Source of the DNA: Pseudomonadota bacterium
GTDB taxonomy: Bacteria; Pseudomonadota; Alphaproteobacteria; Acetobacterales; Acetobacteraceae
Length of the DNA stretch: 64,000 bases
Direction of reading: 5' to 3'
Assembly: GCA_021851785.1 (NCBI GenBank)
Contig: JAJZBV010000007.1
Span: 1 to 64,000, forward strand
Positions 25,295 through 35,572 of this stretch are shown one piece after another. A program made the position numbers and the translations under genes. Every line of letters begins with the position of its first letter. Position 1 is the stretch's first letter. The notes beneath the pieces are model-generated. The model did no database searches, was not told the origin of the DNA, and worked only from the letters and a program-made list of their open reading frames with translations.

Positions 25295-26458
25295 ATGGAC
25301 GAGGGGCGGGAAGTGGCGGCGGCGCGGCGGCTGGCGCCGGTGATCGCGGCGGCATCGGGGCGGATCGAAATGGGGCGCGAATTGCCCGCCGACCTGGTGG
25401 ACGCCCTGCACGCGGCGGGGCTGTTTCGCCTCCTCCTGCCCAAAACCCTCGACGGCGCGGAACTGGCGCCGGCGCAATTCGTGCGCGTCATCGAGACCCT
25501 CGCCGGCGCCGATGCGGCGACCGCGTGGTGCGTTTGCCAGACCGCCGGCTGCTCGCTCGCGGCCGGCTATCTCGCCCCGGAGGCCGCGCTCGAAGTGTTC
25601 GGGCCGCCGCGCGCGGTCCTCGCCTGGGGCGCCGGCGCGGCCGGGAAAGCGGAGAAAATCGCCGGCGGCTACCGCGTCAACGGCAAATGGGGGTTCGCCA
25701 GCGGCAGCCGGCACGCGACCTGGCTCGGCGGGCATTGCCGGGTGACCTTGCCCGATGGCAGCCTCGCCCGCGATGGCGCCGGCCAACTGATCGAGCGCAC
25801 CATGCTGTTCCCGCGCGCGCACGCCCGGATCGAGGATGATTGGCAGGTCATCGGTCTTCGCGGCACCGGCAGTGACAGCTACGAGGTCAGCGATCTCTTC
25901 GTCCCCGACCCTCTCACTCTGTCGCGCGATGTGAATGCCGAGATCCGCGACCAGGCGCCGCTCTATCGCTTCAACACCAACCACATCTATGCCTCGGGCT
26001 TCGCCTCCGTCGCCCTCGGCCTCGCGGGCGCGATGATGGGTGATTTCGTGGCGCTCGCGGCCAGGAAAACCCCGCGCGAGGGGCAGGCGCGGCTCGCCGA
26101 GAGCGCCAGCGTCCAGGCCGAGACCGGGCGCCTGCATGCCCGCCTCGAGGCCGCCCGACGCTTCATCGCGAGCAGCCTCGCGGAGGGGATGGCGGAGATC
26201 GCCACGACCGGCGGCCTCGGCCTCGATCGGCGCATGACGATCCGCGCCGCCGCCTCGCATGCGCTGGCGGAGGCGCGCGAGGTGACGGTCGCGCTCTATC
26301 ACGCCGCCGGGGTGAACGCGATTTTCAACGGCTCGCCCTTCGAGCGGCGGCTTCGCGACGGCTTCGCGGTCTCCCAGCAGGTGCAGGCGCGGAGCAACCA
26401 TTTCGAGACCGTCGGCCGCCATCTCCTCGGCCTGCCGCCCGATCTCACCTTCGCCTGA
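25295..26458 (+). CDS. Acyl-CoA dehydrogenase-family flavoprotein (HsaA/DszC-like monooxygenase)
   Basis: 387 residues from the ATG at 25295, which has CGGAGGAA 5 bases upstream (a GTG at 25259 is an alternative). Helical N-domain (LAPVIAAASGRIEMGRELPADLVDALHAAGLFRLLLPKTLDG), beta domain (AGGYRVNGKWGFASGSRHATWLGGHC, RGTGSDSYEVSDLFVP) and C-terminal helices (ARSNHFETVGRHLLGLPPD). Proteins of this subgroup are usually reduced-flavin-dependent hydroxylases of aromatic compounds rather than true acyl-CoA dehydrogenases, which would suit a neighbouring ring-cleavage dioxygenase. The flavin reductase-like protein at 11193 could be a distant partner, which is inference. Confidence 0.85.
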   Translation: MDEGREVAAARRLAPVIAAASGRIEMGRELPADLVDALHAAGLFRLLLPKTLDGAELAPAQFVRVIETLAGADAATAWCVCQTAGCSLAAGYLAPEAALEVFGPPRAVLAWGAGAAGKAEKIAGGYRVNGKWGFASGSRHATWLGGHCRVTLPDGSLARDGAGQLIERTMLFPRAHARIEDDWQVIGLRGTGSDSYEVSDLFVPDPLTLSRDVNAEIRDQAPLYRFNTNHIYASGFASVALGLAGAMMGDFVALAARKTPREGQARLAESASVQAETGRLHARLEAARRFIASSLAEGMAEIATTGGLGLDRRMTIRAAASHALAEAREVTVALYHAAGVNAIFNGSPFERRLRDGFAVSQQVQARSNHFETVGRHLLGLPPDLTFA

Positions 26459-26477
26459 GATTCTCTCCGCTCGGCGC

Positions 26478-27560
<1,083 letters not shown>

Positions 27561-27569
27561 CGGGACAAG

Positions 27570-28046
27570 TCAACTCCGCTGATGCAGGACGCAAACCAGG
27601 GTGAACAACCGCCGCGCGGTCTCGAAATCGATCTCCGCCTTGCCGGCCAGCCGCTCGCGCATGAGGGCAGCGCCTTCGTTATGGAGGCCGCGCCTTCCCA
27701 TGTCGATCGCCTGGATGCGCGCCTCGCGCCCCTCGGCGATGGCGAGATGATAGCTCTCGACCAGCAGATGGTAATCCTTGATCAGCCCGCGGAACGGGCC
27801 GAGCGCCAGGACATGGATGGCCTCGGGGGCATCGTCGCCGCGGCGGATATCGAACACCAGCCGCCCCTCCTGGATCGAGAGATGGAGGTGGAACGGCCCG
27901 TCGCGGCCGGGGAGCGAGAACTGGCTGTCCGCTTCGAGATCGCGCACCGCCTGGGCGCGGTCGGCTTCGAGCAGCGGCGACAGCCGGCTCAGCGCCTCGC
28001 CCGCCAGCACCACGCGCTGCAACCGGTTATGCCCTGGCGGCGCCAT
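27570..28046 (-). CDS. UPF0262 family protein
   Basis: 158 residues from the ATG at 28046; a GTG at 28085 gives the 171-residue track version. Conserved UPF0262 parts are visible: GPFHLHLSIQEGRLVFDI, LIKDYHLLVESYHLAI, IQAIDMGRRGLHNEGAALMRERL and IDFETARRLFTLVCVLH. The function is unknown; the family is restricted mainly to alphaproteobacteria. A strong AAGGAGG lies just before the GTG and 7 bases before an out-of-frame ATG that opens a 7-codon ORF, so the start is uncertain. It overlaps or abuts the DUF983 stop, indicating an operon. Confidence 0.85.
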   Translation of the reverse strand: MAPPGHNRLQRVVLAGEALSRLSPLLEADRAQAVRDLEADSQFSLPGRDGPFHLHLSIQEGRLVFDIRRGDDAPEAIHVLALGPFRGLIKDYHLLVESYHLAIAEGREARIQAIDMGRRGLHNEGAALMRERLAGKAEIDFETARRLFTLVCVLHQRS

Positions 28047-28074
28047 GAGAAAGGTCAGCGCCCGTGGGATGGCG

Positions 28075-28500
28075 TCATGGGCCACCCTCCTTCATCAGGC
28101 CGAGGCTGAGCATCAGCCCGACCGTCGCCCCCTTGACCGGGCGGAGCAGCAGCAGCGTGAGCGCGAGGGTGAGCGGCACCCAGATCGCGATATGGACCCA
28201 AAGCGGCGGCGCCTCGGTCTGTTCCAGGATCAGCATGCCGGGGATGATGAGATGGCCGACGATGACGATGGTGAAATAGGGCGGCACGTCGTCCGAGCGC
28301 ACCTCGCCGAGCGGCGCGGCGCAATTCCGGCAATGCGTCACGACGCGGAGATAGCCGTTGAAGATGGGGCTCTTGCCGCAGACCGGACAGCGCCCCTTGA
28401 GGCCGCGCCCGAGCGCCGTCATCAGCGGGGGCAGCGGCCAGATTCCGGGGGTCTCTGTCCTGTTCGGCTGCCAATGGCGCGGCAGGGGATGTTCCGGCAC
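28075..28500 (-). CDS. DUF983 membrane protein
   Basis: 141 residues from the GTG at 28500, which has AAGGAG 7 bases upstream; the track ATG at 28593 lacks a site. A zinc-ribbon-like half, GRCPVCGKSPIFNGYL...HCRNCAAPLGE, is followed by two hydrophobic helices (YFTIVIVGHLIIPGMLIL and HIAIWVPLTLALTLLLLRPVKGATVGLML). This is the DUF983 architecture, found in many alphaproteobacteria near cytochrome oxidase or housekeeping genes; its role is unknown. It forms an operon with the UPF0262 gene and mtnA. Confidence 0.88.
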   Translation of the reverse strand: MPEHPLPRHWQPNRTETPGIWPLPPLMTALGRGLKGRCPVCGKSPIFNGYLRVVTHCRNCAAPLGEVRSDDVPPYFTIVIVGHLIIPGMLILEQTEAPPLWVHIAIWVPLTLALTLLLLRPVKGATVGLMLSLGLMKEGGP

Positions 28501-28644
28501 CCGGGCTCTCCTTCGCAAGGGACGGCACGCCGGTTTGACCCATCGACGTGCCGCGCCGGTTTGCTGCAATGCAGTATGAGCGGCCGCGGGCACGCCGGCA
28601 AGCCTTCCCGGGCCCGCGCATATCAGGCGTGAGGAATATGAAGC

Positions 28645-30552
28645 CTAGGCGGCTTCGGCGAGCGCCGCCTGGAGCGGGGCCAGCGCCGCGCCATAGACCT
28701 GCCAGCGGCCGATCGAGGTCGCGAAAAGCGGGTTTCGCACCTGCGCGACACTCGCCGTCCGCACCGCGCGGCTGGTCTCAAAAAAGCGGAGGCAGCCCTC
28801 ATCCCAATCCAGGCCGCAAAACGCGACCAGCCGCCGCGCCTCGGTGGCGAAATCGGCGACGAAATCCTCGTAACGGAGATCGAGCATCACGCCCGCCGGC
28901 AGCACCGCCCGCCAATGCGCCATCACCCGTTCATAGGCCCGCCAATAGCGGCCGAGTTCGCCGAGATCATAGGTGAAATCGAGCGCGCCGCTGAACAGTT
29001 TGGTGAAGCAGGAGACGCAGGTATCGAGCGGGTCGCGGAAGACATGGACGAATTTCGCCGCCGGCAGGGCGCGGTGGAGCAAGCCGAGATGGCGGAAATT
29101 GAGCGGCACCTTGTTGGTGATCCGCGTCGCCCCCGGCGCCAGCGCCCGGATGCGGGCGAGATAATCGGCGGCGAGGGCGCGAAACCCGGCCTCGTCCAGC
29201 GTCTCCGGCGCCGGGAACCGCGCCAGCGTCTTGTCGAGCGCGTCCATCTCGTCGCCGCCAAAAACGCCGGGGACGCTCGCCAGCACCTGCTCGACCAGCG
29301 TCGTCCCCGAGCGCGGCATGCCGACGATGAAAATCGGAAGCCTATCGGGATCGCCGCCGGGGCCGCGCACCAGGGGGGCGGGAAAGCGCTCGGGAATCGC
29401 CGCCAGCGCCGCAAGCTCGGCCGCTTCGTCATAGGTGACGAGGCGGCGCTTCAGCGCATTGCCGGCGAGGTAATGGGCCATCGCCGCGTCGTGGCGGCGG
29501 CCATCGCTCGCCGCCTTGGCCAGCGCGAAATGCGCATCCAGCCGCGACGCGGGCGGGAAGTGATCGAGCCGCGCGGCGAGCGCGGCCAGCGCCCGGTCAT
29601 CGGCGTCGCCGGCGGTGAAGGTGATGATATCGGCGAGGTAGCGGTGATAGATGGGAACCAGGGGCGCGAGCGCGATGGCGCGGCGCAGCGCCGCCCGCCC
29701 GCCCTCGAGATCGCCGAGCGCGGCCAGCGTGCTGCCGAGATTGCACCAGGTATTGGCCATGTCCGGGCGCAGGTCGAGAGCGCGGCGATAGCAATCCCGC
29801 GCCGCCGCCAGCGCCCCCTCGGCATGGCGGAGGGTGCCGAGATTATGGTGGGTATCGGCGTAGTCCGGGGCGAGGCTGAGGGCACGGCAGAGATGCCGCT
29901 CGGCCTCCGCCAGGCGCCCGAGGGTCTTGAGCGCGACGCCGAGATTGTTGAGGACCGGGATATTGTCGGGGTTGCTCGCCTGCACCCGCTCGAGACAGGA
30001 CACCGCCTCCGCCTCGCGGTTCTGCTCGATCAGGAAGGTGCCGAAATTGAACCGCGGGCTGGCGGCGTTGGGATCGAGCGCGATCGCGCGGCGATAGCTC
30101 GCCTCCGCCCCGGCGGCATCGCCGAGCGTCTTCAAAACCCCGGCGAGGTTGTTATGCGCGGCGGCGAGGCCGGGAGCCAGCGCGATCGCCGCGCGGAGCC
30201 GCGCCGCCGCCTCATCGAGGCGGCCGAGCTTTTCCAGAACACTGCCGAAATTGTTGAGCGCCTCGGGGAAAGCCGGGCGCAGCGCCAGCACCGTCTCGAA
30301 GACGGCGGCGGCTTCGGCGAAGCGGCCGAGCCCGGCGAGGGCATTGGCGTGATTGTTGCCAAGCTCGGGATGGGTCGGAAACCGGCGCGCCCCCAGCGCC
30401 AACATCGTCAGCGCCGCCACCGCCTCGCCCGCCGCGAGCTTGCGCGCGGCGTGGCTCGCGATGCTGGCGGGATCATTCATGTCCACCCCGCCCCGTCCCG
30501 GCTTGCCGGCAGGATGGGCGAGTGCCCGGCGCTGTTTGCGATTGGCCTCCAT
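28645..30552 (-). CDS. TPR-repeat protein with C-terminal sulfotransferase domain
   Basis: 635 residues beginning MEANRKQRRA, a common start of this class. Residues 30-330 are a run of tetratricopeptide repeats (for example PAFPEALNNFGSVLEKLGRLDEAAARLRAAIAL). From about residue 395 a sulfotransferase domain shows the 5'-phosphosulfate loop IVGMPRSGTTLVEQVL and the 3'-phosphate-binding region FVHVFRDPLDTCVSCFTKLF. It likely transfers sulfate from PAPS to a protein or glycan substrate that the TPR arm may hold. No signal peptide. Divergent from the SDR gene across 53 bases. Confidence 0.9.
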   Translation of the reverse strand: MEANRKQRRALAHPAGKPGRGGVDMNDPASIASHAARKLAAGEAVAALTMLALGARRFPTHPELGNNHANALAGLGRFAEAAAVFETVLALRPAFPEALNNFGSVLEKLGRLDEAAARLRAAIALAPGLAAAHNNLAGVLKTLGDAAGAEASYRRAIALDPNAASPRFNFGTFLIEQNREAEAVSCLERVQASNPDNIPVLNNLGVALKTLGRLAEAERHLCRALSLAPDYADTHHNLGTLRHAEGALAAARDCYRRALDLRPDMANTWCNLGSTLAALGDLEGGRAALRRAIALAPLVPIYHRYLADIITFTAGDADDRALAALAARLDHFPPASRLDAHFALAKAASDGRRHDAAMAHYLAGNALKRRLVTYDEAAELAALAAIPERFPAPLVRGPGGDPDRLPIFIVGMPRSGTTLVEQVLASVPGVFGGDEMDALDKTLARFPAPETLDEAGFRALAADYLARIRALAPGATRITNKVPLNFRHLGLLHRALPAAKFVHVFRDPLDTCVSCFTKLFSGALDFTYDLGELGRYWRAYERVMAHWRAVLPAGVMLDLRYEDFVADFATEARRLVAFCGLDWDEGCLRFFETSRAVRTASVAQVRNPLFATSIGRWQVYGAALAPLQAALAEAA

Positions 30553-30605
30553 CGCCGCCGGTTCTATCCTCGCCGCCCCTAAGAAATCATTACCGGGAGG
30601 GTTCG

Positions 30606-31358
30606 ATGGCTCGTCTGGAGGGAAAAATCGCCTGGATCACCGGCGCCGGCAGCGGCATCGGCGCGGCGGCGGCGCGGGCGCTGGCCGAAGAGGGGGCGCT
30701 TGTCGTGCTCAGCGGGCGGCGGCGCGAGAGCCTGGAGGCGGTGGCCGGCGGCATTCCCGGCGCCGCCATCGAGCCCGGCGATCTCGCCGACCCCGCGACC
30801 GCCCCGCGCATCGCCGCGGCGATCGCGGCGCGCCATGGCCGGCTCGACATCCTGGTCAATAATGCCGGGCTCAACGTGCTCCGCCGCGCCTGGGCGGCGC
30901 TGTCCGCCGCCGACGCCGACGAGGTGTTCGGCGCCAATCTCCACGCCGCCTTCTATTGCGTGATCGCGGCGCTGCCGATGATGCGGGCGCAAAAGGACGG
31001 GCTCCTGATCCACACCGCCTCCTTCGCCGGGCGCTTCGTGAGCCCGCTCAGCGGCCCCGCCTATTCCGCCGCCAAGCACGCGGTGGTGGCGATGAGCCAT
31101 AGCCTGAACATGGAGGAATGCGTGAACGGCATCCGCTCGACGGTGATCTGCCCCGGCGAGGTCGCGACCCCGATCCTGGACCGCCGCCCGGTGCCGGTCA
31201 GCGCCGAGGACCGGGCGCGGATGCTGCGCGCCGAGGATTGCGCCGATCTCATCCGCTATGTCGCCTGTCTCCCGGCCTCGGTCTGCCTCAACGAAGTCTT
31301 GATCACCCCGACCTGGAACCGGGGCTACGTCGCCGCCCGCGCCCCGGGGGCGGGTTAG
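30606..31358 (+). CDS. Short-chain dehydrogenase/reductase
   Basis: 250 residues from the ATG at 30606 (GGGAGGGTTCG upstream); the track's 28-residue extension overlaps the divergent promoter. Classical SDR features: TGAGSGIGAAAARAL, NNAG, and the catalytic Ser in HTASFAG with YSAAKHA supplying Tyr and Lys. The substrate is unknown; it resembles clavaldehyde/serine-dehydrogenase-like SDRs in general layout. A small tandem duplication (GGGCGGGTTAGGC) covers the stop codon. The downstream MsrP gene starts 122 bases later. Confidence 0.92.
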   Translation: MARLEGKIAWITGAGSGIGAAAARALAEEGALVVLSGRRRESLEAVAGGIPGAAIEPGDLADPATAPRIAAAIAARHGRLDILVNNAGLNVLRRAWAALSAADADEVFGANLHAAFYCVIAALPMMRAQKDGLLIHTASFAGRFVSPLSGPAYSAAKHAVVAMSHSLNMEECVNGIRSTVICPGEVATPILDRRPVPVSAEDRARMLRAEDCADLIRYVACLPASVCLNEVLITPTWNRGYVAARAPGAG

Positions 31359-31480
31359 GCGGGCGGGTTAGGCGGCGTTCGCATTTTCTTATTCCCTTCC
31401 GCCGAAGATGGGGGTGACAAAGCCGCGATGGCGCCCACATCCCGCGCGTAGGCGAAACCCTTTTGGGCAGGAGATGATCC

Positions 31481-32410
31481 ATGCTGATCCGCCATCGGCG
31501 CGGCTTCGAGATTCCCGAGCCGCGCGTGACGCCCGAGGGGCTGGCGCTCGGCCGGCGGAGCTTCGCGGCCGGGACCGCGGCCCTCGGGCTGATGACCGGC
31601 GCCGCCTACGCCGATGCACCCCCTTCCCTCACCCCCGATCCGCGCTTTCCCCCCGGCCGCGCCCTGACCCCCGAGAAGGACGCCGAGACGTACAACAATT
31701 ACTATGAGTTCAGCGACGACAAGGATCTCTGGGAGGACGCGAAAATCCTGCCGCTCCGCCCCTGGGCGATCGCGGTGGACGGCATGGTCGCCAAGCCGCA
31801 AACCTTCGCGGTCGACGATATTCTGAGCAAAATGCCGCAGGAAGAACGGATTTACCGCCATCGCTGCGTCGAGGCCTGGGCCATGACGGTGCCGTGGACG
31901 GGGTTTCCGCTGCGCACCCTGCTGGCCGCGGTCGATCCCCTGGGCTCGGCGAAATATGTCGTATTCCAAACCGCTTCTTTGCCGAAATTCATGCCCGGCC
32001 TCGCCCAGCCCTGGTATCCCTGGCCCTATATCGAGGCATTGGCGATCGACGAGGCCGAAAACGACCTCGCCTTTCTCGCGACCGGCCTCTACGGCAAGCC
32101 GCTTCCGCCCCAGAACGGCGGCCCGATCCGCCTCGTGGTGCCGTGGAAATACGGCTTCAAATCGGCCAAGGCGCTGGTCAGGATCACGCTTTCGGATAAG
32201 CGCCCGGCGGTGTTCTGGCAGAGCATCCAGCCGCGGGAATACGGGTTCTGGGCCAATGTCAACCCGGCCGTCGCGCATCCGCGCTGGAGCCAGGCGAGCG
32301 AGCGCCTGCTCGGCAGCAATGAGCGGGTGCCGACCCAGATCTATAATGGCTATGGCGCCTTCGTCGCTTCGTTGTATGCTGGCCGCATGGCAGAGCCGCT
32401 TTTCATGTGA
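31481..32410 (+). CDS. msrP: Protein-methionine-sulfoxide reductase catalytic subunit (molybdopterin)
   Basis: Periplasmic Mo-cofactor enzyme that repairs oxidised methionines, 309 residues. The twin-arginine signal GRRSFAAGTAALGLMTGAAYA begins at residue 24. The molybdenum-ligand Cys129 is in IYRHRCVEAWAMTVPWTGFPL. PKFMPGLAQPWYPWPYIEAL and GGPIRLVVPWKYGFKSAKALV are typical MsrP/YedY segments. A GGAGATGATCC site precedes the ATG. The usual haem membrane partner MsrQ does not follow; instead a small unrelated membrane protein overlaps the stop. Confidence 0.94.
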   Translation: MLIRHRRGFEIPEPRVTPEGLALGRRSFAAGTAALGLMTGAAYADAPPSLTPDPRFPPGRALTPEKDAETYNNYYEFSDDKDLWEDAKILPLRPWAIAVDGMVAKPQTFAVDDILSKMPQEERIYRHRCVEAWAMTVPWTGFPLRTLLAAVDPLGSAKYVVFQTASLPKFMPGLAQPWYPWPYIEALAIDEAENDLAFLATGLYGKPLPPQNGGPIRLVVPWKYGFKSAKALVRITLSDKRPAVFWQSIQPREYGFWANVNPAVAHPRWSQASERLLGSNERVPTQIYNGYGAFVASLYAGRMAEPLFM

Positions 32411-32718
32411 GTGTTTTGCGTCCTTGCACGGTCATCGCGGTCGGCTTCTTCGTCGCGGCCTTCGCCCTGGCGGTCACCATCCCGCCGGAGGCGCCGCTGG
32501 CGGCGGCGCTGGCCCTGCTCGACCCGTTATTGCCCGGGCACATCCATGGCGTGATCGCCGCCTACCTGCCGCCCTGGGTCTGGGGGTATGTGGCGCTGCC
32601 ACTGCTGTTGCGCCCGGCCTGGCTGTTTCCGGCCGCGCTCGGCATCGTCTTCGGCGGCGCCGCGCTGTCGCTGCGCAGCGCCAGCCAGACCCGCCGCTCC
32701 CGCCACCACCCGCGCTGA
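32407..32718 (+). CDS. Small membrane protein coupled to msrP
   Basis: 103 residues, GTG start overlapping the msrP stop by 4 bases (GTGA), so it is translationally coupled. Hydrophobic stretches at about 8-28 (VIAVGFFVAAFALAVTI) and 55-90 (PWVWGYVALPLLLRPAWLFPAALGIVFGGAALSL) predict two or three membrane helices; the tail is basic (RRSRHHPR). It is not MsrQ, which has about 200 residues and six helices with haem-ligand histidines. No family is recognised. Confidence 0.65.
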   Translation: MSVLRPCTVIAVGFFVAAFALAVTIPPEAPLAAALALLDPLLPGHIHGVIAAYLPPWVWGYVALPLLLRPAWLFPAALGIVFGGAALSLRSASQTRRSRHHPR

Positions 32719-32747
32719 GCGGCCGATCATGGCGGCCGGAGGAAAGC

Positions 32748-33704
32748 ATGTCCGATTTGCCGAAATTCGTGCGGATCAACGAGGAGGGGCCGCGCGAGGG
32801 GTTTCAGATCGAGCCGGGACCGATCCCGACCGGGCGCAAGCTCGCGCTGATCGATGCGCTCTCGGAGACCGGGCTCGCGCAGATTCAGATCGTCTCCTTC
32901 GTCGACCCGAGGCGGGTGCCCGGCATGGCCGATGCCGATGAGGTGGTGCTGCGGTTCCGGGCGAAACCGGGGGTGCGCTATACCGCGCTCTGGCTCAACG
33001 CCCGCGGCTTCGAGCGCGCCCTCGCCGCCGGGCGCCTCGCCGTTGCCGGAACCCTCTCCCTGACCGCGTCCGAGCCGTTCCTGCAAAAGAACCAGGGGCG
33101 GGATTTCGCCGCCAACCTCGCCGCCCAGCACGAGATGATCCGCCTCTATCAGCGCCATGGCATCGCCGTCGAGCGCGGCAGCATCATGGCCGCGTTCGGC
33201 TGTAATTTCGCCGGCGACATCCCGATCGCGCGTGTGCTGGAGCTGGTCCGGACGATGGTCGATCTCGCGCGCCAGTACGATCTCCCGCTGCGCACGGTCT
33301 CGCTCGCCGACACCATGGCCTGGGCGACGCCGCTTTCGATCAAGCGCGTGGTCGGCGCGGTGCGCGAGCGATTCCCGGAACTCCGCGTCGCCCTTCATCT
33401 CCACGACACCCGCGGCATGGGCATCGCCAACGCCTATGCCGGGCTGGAGATGGGGGTGGACAGCTTCGATGGCACCATCGCCGGGCTCGGCGGCTGCCCG
33501 TTCGCCGCCCACCGGGGAGCGGCGGGGAATGTCTGCACCGAGGATCTCGCCTTCATGCTGGCCGAGATGGGAATCGCGACCGGGCTCGACCTCGATGCCC
33601 TGATCGAAGCCGCGACCCTCGCCGAGGACATCGTCGGCCACCCCCTCCCGGGCCAGGTGAAACAAGGCGGCAGCCTCGAAAAATACCGCGCCCGGCGGGC
33701 GTGA
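32748..33704 (+). CDS. Hydroxymethylglutaryl-CoA lyase-like aldol-lyase
   Basis: 318 residues from the ATG at 32748 with GGAGGAAAGC upstream. A DRE-TIM-barrel/HMGL-like enzyme: NEEGPREGFQIE at the N-terminus (where HMG-CoA lyase has DxxRDGLQ; here E-G-P-R-E-G), VSLADTMAWATP, VALHLHDTRGMGIANAYAGLEMGVDSFDGTIAGLGGCPFA, and the C-terminal GNVCTEDL. Metal-ligand HLHDT is intact. The replacement of Asp by Glu at the N-terminal metal position occurs in a subset of HMGL-like proteins, so the substrate may differ from HMG-CoA. Confidence 0.85.
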   Translation: MSDLPKFVRINEEGPREGFQIEPGPIPTGRKLALIDALSETGLAQIQIVSFVDPRRVPGMADADEVVLRFRAKPGVRYTALWLNARGFERALAAGRLAVAGTLSLTASEPFLQKNQGRDFAANLAAQHEMIRLYQRHGIAVERGSIMAAFGCNFAGDIPIARVLELVRTMVDLARQYDLPLRTVSLADTMAWATPLSIKRVVGAVRERFPELRVALHLHDTRGMGIANAYAGLEMGVDSFDGTIAGLGGCPFAAHRGAAGNVCTEDLAFMLAEMGIATGLDLDALIEAATLAEDIVGHPLPGQVKQGGSLEKYRARRA

Positions 33705-33718
33705 GCGGCGCCGGCGGT

Positions 33719-34507
33719 TCAGTTCCCGCCGCGCGCGTGCATGATCTCGTCGGCACGGAGCGGCGCCAGCGCCGCCTCGCCGGGGCGGCGGATCAGCACC
33801 GTCACCGCGCCCGGCCCGACCATGCGATCGCCGCGCCAGCACGCGAAGCCCACCGCGATCGGGTAAAGGCCGGGCTGGAGGACGAACTGATCAGGGTCGT
33901 AGTCGCGCACGGCATGGCCGGTGATGCCGAGGATGAGGTTCGAGACCAGCCGATAGCGCGCGAAAAACAGCCGCGTGAGGCAATTCGCGGGCTCCGGGGA
34001 ATCTCTTTCGAGACGGAGCGACACGGCATAGACCCCGGCCGTCTTCACCGCCAGCATCGCCGTCCCGATGCCGGCATAAAGCCCGCTCCTCGGGCCGGCC
34101 GCCAGGATGCTCGCCATGTCGATGCTCGCGGTGCCGACGCCGGTGCGATCGAGGCGGGCGCCGCTCAGCGGGGCAGGCGCCACATCGGCGTCCAGCGTCG
34201 CGGCGATGGTCATCGCATGGATCGCCCCCTCCCAGCCGGGCACGAACGCGCCCGGCGCCGGCAAGGGCCGCTCCGGCGGCTCGACCCGCGGCGCGCGGGA
34301 CGGGGCGATGGCCGCCGCCTGGTGGCTCGGCGCCCAGGGCGGCGGCGGATCGACGACGCCGTAGGCGTGAAGGCCAGCCCAGAGCGCCGCCGCCAGCCCC
34401 ACCCCGAAGAGCGGCGGCGGGCCGAGCAGAGCCGCCCAGCGATAGGTGCCGTCCTGCCGCCAGAGCCGGCGATGGAGGAAGGCGAGCTTGGCGAGGAATC
34501 GGGTCAT
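33719..34507 (-). CDS. Membrane-anchored hypothetical protein of the AAA+ operon
   Basis: 262 residues. After a basic start ([23 protein letters not shown]) a single transmembrane helix [27 protein letters not shown] leads into a proline-rich linker and a beta-rich domain with the motifs [28 protein letters not shown] and [19 protein letters not shown]. The topology suggests a periplasmic domain. The ATG overlaps the AAA+ gene's stop (ATGA), so it is coupled to it. No family is recognised; the beta domain may bind carbohydrate or protein. Confidence 0.75.
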   Translation of the reverse strand: MTRFLAKLAFLHRRLWRQDGTYRWAALLGPPPLFGVGLAAALWAGLHAYGVVDPPPPWAPSHQAAAIAPSRAPRVEPPERPLPAPGAFVPGWEGAIHAMTIAATLDADVAPAPLSGARLDRTGVGTASIDMASILAAGPRSGLYAGIGTAMLAVKTAGVYAVSLRLERDSPEPANCLTRLFFARYRLVSNLILGITGHAVRDYDPDQFVLQPGLYPIAVGFACWRGDRMVGPGAVTVLIRRPGEAALAPLRADEIMHARGGN

Positions 34508-35568
34508 GCCACCGCCGCCGCGATGTCGTCCTCGGTCAGGGCGGTGAGATCGATGCCGCCTTCGCGGAGACGCGGCCCGAGACGCCGCGCCTGCGCCTCG
34601 CGGGCGCGTTCGAGGAGCGTGCGGGCGGTGCGGGCATTGCCGAAATCGGGCCGCGCGCGCGCCGCGGCGAAATAGCTGCGCAGCCGCTCATTGCTCTCGG
34701 CGCCGATGCGCAACCCCTCCGCCGCCGCCATGGCATGCGTGATCTCCACCAGCGCCTCGGCCTCGTAGGGGGGAAACAGGAGGGTCTTGGTGAAGCGCGA
34801 CGGCAGGCCCGGGTTGCTCGCGAGAAAATGCGCCATCTCCTCCGGATAGCCGGCGACGATCACCACCAGCCGGTCCCGCCGATCCTCCATTTCCTTGAGC
34901 AGCGTATCGATCGCCTCCTGGCCGAACTGATCGCCATGGCCGCCTTCGCGCGCCGCCAGCGCATAGGCTTCATCGATGAACAAAACCCCGTCGAGCGCCG
35001 CCGTCACCCGTTCACGGGTCTTGAGCGCGGTCTGGCCGACATAGCCGGCGACCAGGCCGGCGCGGTCGGTCTCGACCAGATGCCCCTTCTCCAAAACGCC
35101 GAGATCGCGAAGAATCGCGCCATAGAGCCGCGCGACGACGGTCTTGCCGACGCCGGGCGGCCCGGCGAAGACTATGTGCAGCGAGATCGGGGCGACCTTC
35201 AGGCCGGCATCGCGCCGCGCCGCCTCCACTTTCAGCCGCTCGACCAAGGTGCCGAGTTCGGCCTTCACGCTGGCGAGCCCGGTCATGCGTTGCAGCTCGG
35301 CCAGCGCGCTGCCTTCGGGATCGCGCCCCGCCGAAATCATCCGAAACCCCGCCACCCCGGCCGGAACCACCTGGCGCCACGCGCCGCCGACGCGGAAGAC
35401 GACGTAAGTATTGGCGACCACGGCGAGCCCACAGAGAGCGGCCAGGGCGGACCAGGGCGGGAGCCGCGGCGTCACGCCGAACGCGGCGAGCAGCGCGAGC
35501 GCCGTCATCACGATCATGCAGATCGCGACCACCGGCGACGGGCCGAACTGCTCCCTGAGCCAGGACAT
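34504..35568 (-). CDS. Membrane-anchored AAA+ ATPase, CbbX/SpoVK/EccA-like
   Basis: 354 residues starting MSWLREQFG at 35568. The 592-residue track ORF is an artefact that joins it to the frameshifted upstream gene. Two helices ([19 protein letters not shown] and [21 protein letters not shown]) anchor it. The AAA+ module then has [17 protein letters not shown], Walker [18 protein letters not shown], pore loop [14 protein letters not shown], Walker [13 protein letters not shown], sensor [10 protein letters not shown] and the Arg-finger region [13 protein letters not shown]. This subfamily includes Rubisco activase CbbX, sporulation protein SpoVK and type VII secretion EccA. No Rubisco genes are nearby, so its target is unknown. 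Confidence 0.88.
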   Translation of the reverse strand: MSWLREQFGPSPVVAICMIVMTALALLAAFGVTPRLPPWSALAALCGLAVVANTYVVFRVGGAWRQVVPAGVAGFRMISAGRDPEGSALAELQRMTGLASVKAELGTLVERLKVEAARRDAGLKVAPISLHIVFAGPPGVGKTVVARLYGAILRDLGVLEKGHLVETDRAGLVAGYVGQTALKTRERVTAALDGVLFIDEAYALAAREGGHGDQFGQEAIDTLLKEMEDRRDRLVVIVAGYPEEMAHFLASNPGLPSRFTKTLLFPPYEAEALVEITHAMAAAEGLRIGAESNERLRSYFAAARARPDFGNARTARTLLERAREAQARRLGPRLREGGIDLTALTEDDIAAAVA

Positions 35569-35572
35569 GCCC

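Noticed and set aside
28046-28085. Seven-codon ORF (ATG at 28078) with a perfect ribosome site before UPF0262
   Set aside because: It could be a leader peptide, but it is very short and may only reflect coupling signals at the DUF983/UPF0262 junction.
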